From Membranipora membranacea (Eukaryota; Bryozoa; Gymnolaemata; Cheilostomatida; Membraniporidae), in assembly GCA_914767715.1 (NCBI GenBank), contig OU612070.1, forward strand, positions 885,501-949,500: a DNA stretch of 64,000 nucleotides, in the 5' to 3' direction. Positions 39,120 to 50,600 of this stretch are shown one piece after another. Numbering within the stretch: position 1 is the first letter of the stretch; each line of letters begins with the position of its first letter. The translations under genes and the position numbers were made by a program. The notes beneath the pieces were generated by a model that made no database searches, was not told where the DNA came from, and was given only the letters and a program-made list of their open reading frames with translations.

Positions 39120-40194
39120 TCTTTTGATGTTCTCAGTTACAGTGCTACTTCTAGGTGCCAAAATCGGACACTACTTTGCTTCTGCTACTAGATACTTCCG
39201 CTCAATGTCCTTCCATTGAAGTTTTGCAATAAGTTGATGCTGAAGAAATTTTGTTCACAAAATTTCTCAAAAATCAATTTAAATTCTCTGAAAGTTGAAT
39301 GTTGCTTGCTAATGACCGTCTTTTAGAAGTGAGATTATTCTTTGCTTACAACGCAACGCTATGTATTACTGACAAATTATTACTATTTTGCTATCAAGTC
39401 ATAATATTGGCTTTCACCTTTTTTCCTACCTTCGCTTGTTGCATAGCAAAAGCCTCGCTCTGACAAAAGTGTCAAGCTTCATTTGGAAAAGATCTCATGT
39501 TGTTATTTTTTAATGCGATGAAAAATCAGTGATAAAAAACTTTCATCAACATTGTGCCAATGTGCCGGCATAGTAGCTATGAGATAGCAAATTATTCAAA
39601 AACTCCTAAAATTAATTCTAAAACTGTCTAGGTTTACATTGTTGCTCTGATAATTTCTGTCTCTAGGAAGATATGGTGTGTAAATATGTGCAGAGCTACC
39701 TTTTACACGTCAATGTAGTTGACTTTAGAGCATTGCAATGTTGCTGAAACAGATAAGGTCATGGAATTTCCGCTGATGAATACTGGGCGGATATTTATTA
39801 CGACCAGATTTACCACCATTGGTGTCATATCAGGTAGACTGAACAGTTGGCCAGAACTACCTCTAGCTCCTCTTGAAGCTTAAGTCGGTAGCTTAGATTT
39901 CAGTAAGTCTTGGATTATTTTCTCTTAAAGATAGAAAGGGCAACTTTGTTCATATATCGGATCAAAGTGTGACTCAAGATAGACAGGGATTTATTGCTTA
40001 CACTGTACTACAGGACTATATTTCAGTAGTTCTAATCGCTGATAATTTCATTGTATAAAAGGTGAAGATAAAAAATACAAAAAAGACAACACTTGGCCCT
40101 TGTAAAGTTACTGGCCAGTGACGAGTGTAAGCAGCTCTCATGCATGATATGAAATAGATCACAGTCTTGTACAAAATACACAGCAGCAAAGTTT
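39120..40194. other. Convergent intergenic stretch between RFT1 and the first paraoxonase gene
   Basis: Holds the two 3' ends facing each other. I see no further exon or clear repeat. Confidence 0.45.
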
Positions 40195-43100
40195 CTACTC
40201 ACTAACTGTAGGAGCTCTACCTGTTATATAATGTAAATCACAGGATAACATACGATCCCGGACAGTGCCCACTAAAAGTTTATTGCCTAGAGAGAGTCCG
40301 ACAGATGAACATTTGATAAGACTTTTGTCTTGTAATACAGACTCCACGACAGTCTGTCCTAGAGGATCTCTCACTCTCAGTACCTACAAAAGTGTTAGTG
40401 GGTAAATAAGTAGTTAAAATGCTTTTTGTAGCACAAAGGTCATTTGATCGAGTATCAGCGAATTTCACTGTAATATATTGTATTATCCTACCTACTATTG
40501 CCAATGTAGTGAAAATACACGGCGCAAAACTGGATTGAATTGCCGGCTTTCCCTGTATTTGCACTGAATCTAAGAAAAATTTAGGCCAATAATGGCTGAA
40601 TCTGGCTGTTTGAAAAGTAAAATTGGCTCTGTTGTTGATTTATCTAATGGCTTTCTCTGACCAAGATTCAAACACGTCTTTGGTCTACGTAAATGTAACA
40701 ACATAGACTATTGTTACAGCAATGGACTCCCTCTCATTGGTCCTAGAGCAAAGTGAGTGTCACTTATTATCTGCCATCTAAGCCTTGCCTATGTACAGAC
40801 TGTGTACAGACTGTGTACAGACTGTGTACAGACTGTGTACAGACTGTGTACAGACTGTGTACAGACTGTGTACAGACTGTGTACAGACTGTGTACAGACT
40901 GTGTACAGACTGTGTACAGACTGTGTACAGACTGTGTACAGACTGTGTACAAATTTTCAAACCTTATAATGTGCCACAATGAATTGTAGAAATAAGACTG
41001 AAACAGCTTATGGTATAAACAGCAAGGGTATGCAAATGATTGATGATGACGAACTGTTACCCTGATTTGTAGGTAGATGCCCAACAGGTCATTGAGGTGA
41101 CAGTGTTTTAAGACACGTTGGCATCTTTTTGAATGACACGCTGTACTGAACTTGAGACTTTGACATTCCTGTACTTGTGGAAGAATCATGCATCATTTTA
41201 TCACAGCACCTCTGTGTTTGTGATAGAATTAAATAAATTATTCATTGGTTGATGCTTGTTTTAACACTTACTGCTGAAGGGCACGGTAGAGTGGGATCTC
41301 CTGAGTGGTCTATTGCCGACTTTATACTGTTCACACTACCAATCCAAAGATCACCTTCCGCGTCGATATTTATGTTATCCAAAATACCAATAGAAATCCG
41401 AATAGTCTAGAAAAAAAAACAAGGTGAACTACATCTTTATTTCTGACGTAGCAATACTTGTTTTGTCCCAGTGAGCGCTGCAGGATAGGCTTGCATAGTC
41501 ATCTTGATAGAGCTTGTGCTACGTTTAAATATCTTGGTACGGTAAATATGCCAACATAATTGATACATTCACATAATATACAGGATCAAATTGAAAAGCA
41601 TTCAGTATCTCCAGTAACATCATGAATGCACTGCTCTATCGAGACTGGGAATCTTTGTGTAGGTGTCCCACTTCTAATTTTTACCGCATATGGATTGAGC
41701 GAGTTTCCTGATTTTCTTTTATAAACTTGAATGGCATCCTTTATTAACAGATAGACATACCTAAAATTTAAAAAACATATTGGATTATATACAAATAACA
41801 ATATATTAGACCAAGGAGCTAGAGACTAACTACTTGATTAGACTCTCACAATGAGAGTTGAATCAATGAACAGCTTTCAGCATCTGCATTCAGGTACCAG
41901 CCCTGTTACATTGTATTCTTGTTTTCTATTTTATTTGAACTGGAATTATTCAAAGCACACTCTTTCAAGAGCGGTATTCCTGGCTACTAATGCATGGTAA
42001 ATGACCATTCCTGTTCTCTTGATAATTCATCATCTATGTCTATATTTAGCTAAAACTTTACTTACTTATTATTTCCTGCGATTCCATTGGGCATTAAAAG
42101 ACTTTCTGCAACAAACTTGCCGGTATTGCCTTTGACATGGAACACTGAACCATATGGTATAGCGAGATTCTCCTCAATCACCTGCGCCAAATTATCTGAG
42201 CGATATCGTGAGTTGAAGAGATTGGTGCCAAAGAAACTATCTTCTCCGATTACAAACACTGAATTTATACTACAATGAAACAAATCGACATGACAACTAC
42301 TATCAATAGACCTTCTAATGAAATCCAACCACAAAAGCAATGCAGATTTTGCCAAAGTCACTGCATAAACTGAAATAGCGGCATATTTTACCTTTATTTG
42401 TTTGGGGACTAGAACTTATGAATCACTGATCAGGTATAACATTTTGGTGAGACAGTTTGAGCAGGGGCGTATATTCTAAAAAATTTCACTCACTGACTTT
42501 TTAGAGATGAGCATAATGATCGGGCACAGCCCGATCCACACGCCGTAGGCGTGGCGGGGAGGGTGTGGGAGGGGCGCTTAAGCGCGCTCCCACACGGAAA
42601 TTTTTGCATATCGGTAGCAAAATAGTGCAAGCAGAGAGGTATTTCAATAGCTCACTGAGCTGTTGGGTACTTTCAGAAAACAACTCAATAGCAGTAGAAG
42701 ATTACGGTAAAAATGCTCCAGTTATAAAGCATTAATTTGAAAAAAAAACTGTCCTCGACGGGATTCGATCCCACAACAATATCATGATTAGTGACTATAA
42801 GGCAGACGCTCTACACACTGAGCTATTCAGCCACTCACGGAAATCCGTGGGCCGTGAGTGCTAATATACGCCACTGAGTTTGAGTGATGAAAGATAACAA
42901 GGGATAGAGACTATATCCCAATCGCGCAACTATGAGTTTTCTACACTTGTCAAGTATTGAAGATATATTCTAGCCCCAATACTATCACCTACACAATGTC
43001 TTGGATGACATTGGATATTTTGATCGATTTTGTTTGCTCCTGTATCAGATTGGTTTAGAAATTTTTCAAATTCACAACTTCCACCATCACCGGTTGACAA

Positions 43101-45454
43101 CGTCAAACGCCTATATTAGATATTAGTATCAGTCAAATCATTATATAGTCAAAAATAATTACCCTCTGACAGTTTTTGAGGTCAATAAAATTGTGCAGAT
43201 ATGACAGACTGCAACCTTGGGATCCATGTGTAGAACAGTATCCAAATGGACATGAGTGACAGATGTCTTTTTAACCGGGAGCTATATTATAATATATATT
43301 AGTAGACATAAGCCATGGCCCATGGATGTTACATTTTGTCTCATAAAGCACTGTTGGTACAGGTCAATTGTTTGTGCGACACACTAGATAAGTTTTTAGT
43401 TGAACTTTTTTATCTGGTATTCGCCATTGTGTCTTTTTACTAAAAACAAGCTTGCAAACCAAATGAAGATTCACCCCTGAAACCTTCAACCGGTATCATC
43501 CCATACAATACTTTTCAAGATTCAGATATCAATTAACCATCCTTGATCTTAAATGGAATGACTTAGCTGTATTTATTTTGTCAGTTTTTATTACTTACTT
43601 GCGCATAAATTCAGGGTTTCTGTATATTTTAGTCAATGTGAGAGTTTTCCCCCCATCATAGAGGAATCTAACAATAGTTTCAGGCATGTGGAGTACTATG
43701 AATATAGACACTGACTCTGCAAACAAAGACATTACGTACAAACTAGGGATAAAACTGCAAACAAGCACTAGAAGTTCTTATTGCATCATTTACAGAAGGT
43801 GTATGTACTTACTTTTTCAAACATCTTATATTTTGAAAACAGATAATTTGAGCATGAAAGACTAAGAGTAGCATGTCTGTTTCCACACCCCAACCCCAAT
43901 ACAGTGTAGACTTCCCACCTATCTCATTATCAAAAGGTGATAATCCCTATATGATTTTTCTTCTGAGGGTTCAATGAACCATCTCATACAGTTTAGAGCT
44001 TGTCATGTCCAAATTTGGAGCCAAGTATGACAGAGCACCTGCAGTAACTAAACTTACTATTCTCATGGACCCAGTGGTCCACTCCATGTGGTTCAAAATG
44101 TGTGTTTTCCGGCCAGCCTTCTATTGTCAGCTGTTCAACCCGGGTTGAACTTTTCTTTGGGTCCATTAAATATATGGCTCCGCTAGCTATGTTGATCTTA
44201 TAATCAAAGTCTTCACTTGTTAGACCCTGAGACCAATAATAGATATGGGGTGTTGTTGTGTTTAATCATCTCACATAAGAGGAGATTGGTTAGGTTAAAT
44301 AACCAAAAGGTCTCAAAAGTGTTTGAAAATTTGTATATATTATAGTCACATGATTTTCACCATTGTTTATCTGGGCTGCTAATTTTTGGATTGATAGATG
44401 GTTCATGCAGTAGTAGGTTAGATATAACTACTACATTAGTATAATTAGAGACAGCAGGCAATGATGACATAACATAACCTAGGGGAATAAATATTTGCTA
44501 GTGTTGTTTAGCTAGTTTTGGGGTGACCTTATGTAAGCTAGTTTTCAGTAGCTCACGTGGGAGTTTATATAGAAAGTAAAGAGAATTAGTTAATGTACAC
44601 TTGCAATGAACTTATGATTTCAAAGTGAAATGGGAAACTTTATCTCCTGGGAATACTTAACTACTCTAGGATATGTATTGGGCACTTACAGATGTGATGA
44701 TGACTTTACCATCAGGCAGCAATGTCATATCTTCTGATCCACTCGTCGCTGAAAAGGGAAAACGATTTATTCATCAGATGAGACCGAGTTCAACAAAATG
44801 AAGACACCATATTTTCCTTGCTCGCACTTCGAGTCTATTGTGTTAAATTTTATACTAAACATGCATTATTTTCAAATACTGTCATAAAAAATGTTGAAAA
44901 GGATATGAAAGTTTTGACGGTTTTCACAGTTGCTTAGTGATTCCATCTCACCAGAACTTTTGTGCATATAAACCAGATGTCACCCTTACTACAGAATAAG
45001 ACTGACTTACTGAAACCGTCTACAATCTGACACTTTCCTGGGTAATGTGCGAAGATGTCATTTCCATAGCCTCGTCTAATATAGCTATAAAAAAGTATAT
45101 AGGTCTATAGCATACTAAATTTGATCAACACACAATGTAGCCGGTAGATATTGGGGTTGTTAATATAAGTGGGTAAGCCAACAAAGCCAACAGCCATATG
45201 TTGTCAAAAAACTAATAAAACCAAAATCTGGAGCAGGGAAGTGCACCCAATAGGTCTCTGGATCAATACCGGGTAGCTGCCGCCTCCGTGTAATGAGAGC
45301 ATCAGGCCAATCAATTGCTTTTTACATACATGCATGCATGCATGCATGCATGCATGCATGCATGCATGCATGCATACATACATACATACATACATACATA
45401 CATACATACATACATACATACATACATACATACATACATACATACATACATACA

Positions 45455-45485
<31 letters not shown>

Positions 45486-45678
45486 GTCTTTTAACCAGCA
45501 TGGTTTAGGGCAACTACATAAAATCCGCAATTAAAAAGACAAATGAATTTTTCACAGGTACGATATCGTGTCGTAAAAATACAGTATGTATATCGCTGCA
45601 TACTTACAACATTTTCCCGAAATGAATGGCAGCAAATGACACAATATTCAGAATGAATAGCTTCGCGTAGATATTCAT
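40195..45678 (-). CDS. Paraoxonase/arylesterase family protein, copy A
   Basis: Complete nine-exon gene, 364 residues (human PON1 355). Exons: 45608-45678, 45011-45084, 44690-44748, 44058-44226, 43599-43716, 42066-42269, 41685-41760, 41272-41406, 40195-40383. The family is a calcium-dependent six-bladed propeller hydrolysing lactones and esters, usually secreted or membrane-anchored through an uncleaved N-terminal hydrophobic segment; this protein starts MNIYAKLFILNIVSFAAIHF. Landmarks: KCQIV (PON1 Cys42), GSEDM (calcium Glu53/Asp54), FEPHGV (His115), VLHMPE (His134), NGIAGN (Asn224), LDNINID (Asp269/Asn270) and a C-terminal LSCDLHY (Cys353). The position of PON1 Asp169 is Ser (INSVF) and that of Cys284 is Ser (LWIGSVNS). 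It has a longer C-terminal tail than copy B. Exon 5 is almost identical to that of copy B, unlike the rest. The substrate is not predictable. Confidence 0.92.
40792..40951. repeat. 11-bp tandem repeat, about 14 units
   Basis: A near-perfect array of tgtgtacagac in the last intron of paraoxonase copy A. The period is not a multiple of three and the unit contains no stop in any frame, so long false ORFs appear on both strands. Confidence 0.97.
42462..42876. mobile_element. hAT-type non-autonomous element (415 bp) with a tRNA-like module
   Basis: Terminal repeats CAGGGGCGTATATT and, inverted, CAGTGGCGTATATT are flanked by a perfect 8-bp duplication AGTTTGAG (42454-42461 and 42877-42884), as expected for hAT transposons. 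There is no transposase. On the minus strand, about 42750-42840, it carries tRNA-like A-box (AATAGCTCAGTGTGTAGAGC) and B-box (GGGATCGAATCCC) sequences, but no acceptor stem closes. It lies in the intron between exons 5 and 6 of paraoxonase copy A. Confidence 0.85.
45324..45484. repeat. Compound tetranucleotide microsatellite (CATG)n-(CATA)n
   Basis: About 11 CATG units pass into about 28 CATA units without interruption, in the first intron of paraoxonase copy A. The long Met/Tyr/Cys and Ile/His/Thr ORFs here are artefacts of the repeat. Confidence 0.98.
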
Positions 45679-47658
45679 GGTGCGACAGAAATATCACTCC
45701 AACTCTTTAACAATGTCTCCAACTAATCACAGTTTGAAGTTCTGGCAAGAAATAATTGACCGGTGTGTTCTTTGCTCCACCCATAAACATACTTATTATA
45801 TATTTATGGCTGGAACGTTACCATATAAACCACGCCTTCCCAACCAATACTGGCCAATGAACTTCCCAATAGAAGATGTATTATATGATTTTGACTGTTA
45901 GATTTTTCACTTTGGAATGTCCCCAAGCTGATTTTTGCTACAAAGAGGCCTGGAGTTGAAAATGCTGTACTCGCCGAGAAAGTTGCTCGCTCACCCAGAT
46001 TGTCCTATATAGTCGCTGAATGGAGCGATATGATGTTGCCGATCATTTCCCCGGCGCTTTAAGACAGCAACAAGTCAATGAAGCAAATTTGTTGATGTAT
46101 GTATCTATGGTATATAAGAAGGATCTAGATTTTTTTCATTGGAAGCAATGCGATGATCTAAGTTGCCGAAATATGTATGTAGCCAAAATGAACAGATTTT
46201 TTATGTATTTTGTCCATATGCCAACTGTTTATTGCATGATGCAAAACAGTACATATGATTGTTTTCTTTCACATCACACATGTAATTCTCACACCTAGTG
46301 AGCTATTAAACAGGACATATATGCCTCTCCTGTCATGACTGTTGTCCGGTGACCTTCCTTTGCTTGAGTCAAGGAGTTAAATAGTCGTACAACTTCTATA
46401 CGATGTGTGCAGGCACATAACTTTCCCTAACTGCTCACACTAAGGTGAAAGCAAATGCTGGGAGGCTGCCATTCTAAATTTTGAGAGCGAAGCAGTATTA
46501 TAAGGGGTCTATCTCTTTTTCATTTTTACATTTCTTCCAAAATTAAACTGAGCTCCTATACAGGAAGGGTACGATAATCATTACAGCCTCCAGTGAATGG
46601 AATACACTTAATATACCTTCTAACAACAGTGAAAATATAATATCAAAGAAAACTATATCTATGCATGTATATGCATGTATATGTATGCACAATTGACCGC
46701 ACAGACATATAAAGCACTCTATTGATTTCCACTTATTACAATGTCTTGACAGGTTCATGTAACCCATCCACAAGGGAAAGCTTAGGCTTGTTGGCCTGTG
46801 ATATGTTCTGGTCAGCTGCTTATTCCGGTATAAGCAAAACTTAGCAGCACAGCAGGCATCTACTGCAGTAGATACTTGCTACTCGAGTGGCAATGACAAA
46901 AATATGATTTTTGTTAAAGCAGAAATGACATGTGCAAGGTCACCACATATAATTTTAAAGAGCGCAAAAAGTTATAGTAGCTTCTCAGTAGTATTAGTTA
47001 AAGTAGGTTCTCAAGATCCTGACGAGTGCTCTGAAATTTTAGGAATTTCAAAAAAAAAAATTGATTTTTTGATTTCGAAGTTGTCCCTCAACAAAAGGCT
47101 CCAACTCTGCTGTGGAGACAGTAAGCTTAGAAACGATATCAAATCTCGAGTGATCTATAGTAGTAAAAGGCATTTACACATGAAAGATCTTTTTTTGTTG
47201 CGCATGCCTCATTGCTCTCTTGATTCCGCATTCTGCAGGGGAGATAAACCCCATCATGACCCCATTAATTTTTGAAAATCAAAAGTTAAATCATCTTTTG
47301 CCGGTATGGTGCACACTAGGTCCCAATATTGCTACTCACAGTGTTATGAGCATTCCAATGATACAAAAAAAGTACATCTGTCATTTCTGCTTTAGAAGTA
47401 TCATGGGGCCTTTTCTCCTCATATTGAATGATTGCTAACTGTTTTGTACTATAATAGCTTTCATAATTTATTTATGTCTATAGGTATATCTCAGTCTAAG
47501 TAATTAAAATTTGGTAAAAGATTGATTGGTGAACACCAGCATCTGATACTGACCCATCACAAAGGTTTCTTCAGAGTACAACCAGTTCTCAATAAAAAAT
47601 GAAGTAAATTCTAAAAACACTGACAGCAATCATCACTAGGCGTTGGCCGATTTAAAGT
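45679..47658. other. Intergenic stretch between the two paraoxonase genes
   Basis: Contains the upstream region of copy A (an AT-rich tatatattt stretch near 45798 is a weak TATA candidate) and the 3' flank of copy B. ORFs of 76-123 codons at about 46020-47440 show no motif, splice pairing or homology and are not called. Confidence 0.45.
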
Positions 47659-50600
47659 TTATTTACCTGTCAGATAATGTACATCACAAGATAACATTTG
47701 ATCACGAACAGTTCCCATTAGAAGCTTCTTGTTTGTATAGAGTGCAACAGATGTACATTTAAGAAGATGCTTATCTTGTAGTACCGATTCTACAACAGCC
47801 TGTCCCTGCGGATCTCTCACTCTAAGTGCCTAAAAGGAACAAGTGGTTTCATTATTCAGCAATTCCAGGCGGATCGGAGTTGTTCTCCCTTTACTGGTGA
47901 GCCAACAAAAACGGAACTGTACAAGTGGATTCATTTGGTCAATCTCGATCTTACCACAGAGGGTGAGATATTTACAGTAAGCATCCTTTGATGTATGTTA
48001 TCTGGCACTTACCACTGAGGGACAGGGGAGTGCAGGGTTCCCAAGGTGCTCTGCTGTCATCAATAGGCTGTTCATACCACCGATCCAGAGATCTCCTTCT
48101 GCATCAATGTTTATATTGTCCATAACACCTATAGCAACTGGAATAGCCTGGAAAAGAGGGTTTCAGGCAAGTAGAGATTATCTGTATGATAGAATAATCT
48201 GAATGTTTCAGATCTCTCTGCTGGGACAAGAGCTGTTGAATCTCCTAGCAGCTTTGGTTATTGTTTACGTTATGGTAGCATAATAACTAACATTACTATA
48301 GAACAGTTGAAAAATCATATTGCTGAACTGGTGGTAGAGTTGCACCATTGTTTGATATTATACGATCCTACATTAAACTTCTTTCATCCTCAACATGAAT
48401 GAGAGATGGTCAGCCAAGTTACATCTAAAAGTTTTTACATCAAAGGATTTCTAAAGATACAACACACAGTGGTGCGCGTACCACTGCACAACACACAGGT
48501 TTTCAGCTAGAAACCATGAGTCAAGCGCTGTTTCGAGGCCTTCTCTAGTACAACCTCCTCATGGCCAGCCCCAGCAGCATGAAGCCACCCCTGTGTGTTG
48601 CTGAGCATCCCAATCAATCTCATCGATCCCTCAGTGAATTTTGTAAGTTTCGGTGGTTTGACATAATTGGTGTGTTTACGCTGTTGCGCAACCAGGGAGG
48701 CTGCCAACTCTTCATTGTTTCAGTGCAACAATGTTCGCCCCATCACTCTCATGCTTATACTCTAAGTAATAGGATTACTTAGCTTTTGTCTTCACACAGT
48801 GCTGTAGCCAAATCCATGCAGATGCGCTTTCTGCCTCATGTACTATGCTTTTTGTGGCTTGTTTGAGTGCTCTTCCTGAAAGCCCAACTCTAGTCAGAAA
48901 TTTGGTAGCTGATCTAGCCATGAATCCACGGCAGCCAACGTCCACTGCGGATAATTCGCAATTCCAACCTTTGTCTTGGCATTGTGTGACCAGATCTTCG
49001 TATCTTGTCAGTTTTCTCTCATGCGCGTATGAGAGATTTCCTTCCCAAGGCACCGTCAATTCCATCAGTATTAGTGCTTTTTCTTTGTCAGACCAAACAA
49101 TTTAGTCTGGTCTTTGGTTCGTGATCACAATATGCTGCGGCATGCTGAGCTGCTCTGTGAGGTCGCATCGCACCTGCCATTCTCTGCTGTTCATCAATCT
49201 CTTTTTGCGCAAAATCTTTTCACGCGCTTCACCACCAGTATTGGCATATTCACACTTCTCCGTGACATATTTACACAACACTTTCAGGACTTGATTATGC
49301 CTATACGTGTATCTTCCCAGGCACTGTTGGCAATTCGACAGTATATGTCGAAGTGTGCCCTTGGCTGAGCACTCGGCGCATTTCGAGTTCTCGGTCAAAT
49401 TCCAGCGTTCCAGGTTTGCGGGGTTGGTAGTTGATCATAAGCCGCACCAACCAGAAAGCTGATCCTTTGTGGCTCCATCGATCACAATTCTGTCCATTTG
49501 AGCTGACGCTGCTCAACAGACTCCCAACAAGTCCACAGCCTACAGCTTGTGTCTGGAGGCGCTCCTCTTCCATCTTGCGCACCTCATCAACTACCAAGTT
49601 TGGCCCATTTGCCTGCATTCGGAGTTGCTCCCCCTCCACTGGTCACCCCGCGTTACCAATAGAAGGGGAGCAACTAGAATGCAGGCAAACTGGATCAATC
49701 CTGTTCTAGAGGATTTCCATCCTTTTTATACACGGTGTTTACCTTCTGAAGCCCAAGGGAGTTATCCACTCTTCTGTTATATACTTGAATGGCGTCCTTC
49801 GTTAACAGATAAACATATCTATAAAGATATTATATTGGTCTAACCGGCACAAGAGGACAATGATATGCAAGTGCCTAAATGTTTCAGTGACACCTCGAAA
49901 CTTGGAAAGGATAGTAGATGATTGATTGTTACTGACTATCAACAAAAAGTTTTGAAAATGAACCAACACGTACATCATACAATAGCTACAGAATGATGTT
50001 CAGGGTTTGTATTCTCCTTTTTATTGAAAAGGCAACTTCCTACATGTACACAGTGGGAAGAGCTATTTACAGGACAACAGGGTACCTACACACTAGTACT
50101 ACTAGTGACAAGTAATAATTCCATGTAGATAAGCTGACAAGACTATTGTCAAGTATATTACTACCAGAGACTATAGATATAGAGACCTTCCACTTGCGCA
50201 TAAAATGCGAATAGCCAATCAGCGTTATTTAACTTTCACGCCCACTTCTGGTTGTAAAGTAAGCGCTGCTGCCTTGGACAGCAATGGGTTTCTCAATAAA
50301 ATTTCAGGTTTTTCACCTGAGTTATTTGAGGCAAAATAACCACAATCTTGATGACAAAACCAGATCAGACAGCAACAAAGTCACTATCAACTTGATGTTG
50401 CATTCTTAGCCAGAGATTTATATTATACAGGCCTGTATTTTTGTAAGAAAGTAAGGGGGCTGTGCAGTATAATCCATCATTGTTGCTCACTGCGATGTTA
50501 TGATGGCCTGACATAGGTTAGCTGTTGTGATGAGTTTCATGTACAAAGTTTTCATGTGTGAGGACAAGAGGAAGAGGGCTTCTTTTTGTTTGTTAATATA

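Noticed and set aside
42735-42840. Functional tRNA gene on the minus strand
   Set aside because: A and B boxes are clear, but the anticodon arm is distorted, no acceptor stem pairs, and the segment is inside a hAT MITE.
45204-45534. Met-Tyr-Val-Cys or Thr-Tyr-Ile-His repeat proteins
   Set aside because: Translations of the (CATG)n-(CATA)n microsatellite on both strands.
46020-46298. 92-codon ORF on the plus strand
   Set aside because: No homology or domain recognised; length is within chance for this AT-rich DNA.
46904-47275. 123-codon ORF on the plus strand between the paraoxonase genes
   Set aside because: No recognisable motif, biased low-complexity stretches, no splice pairing and no neighbouring coding exons.
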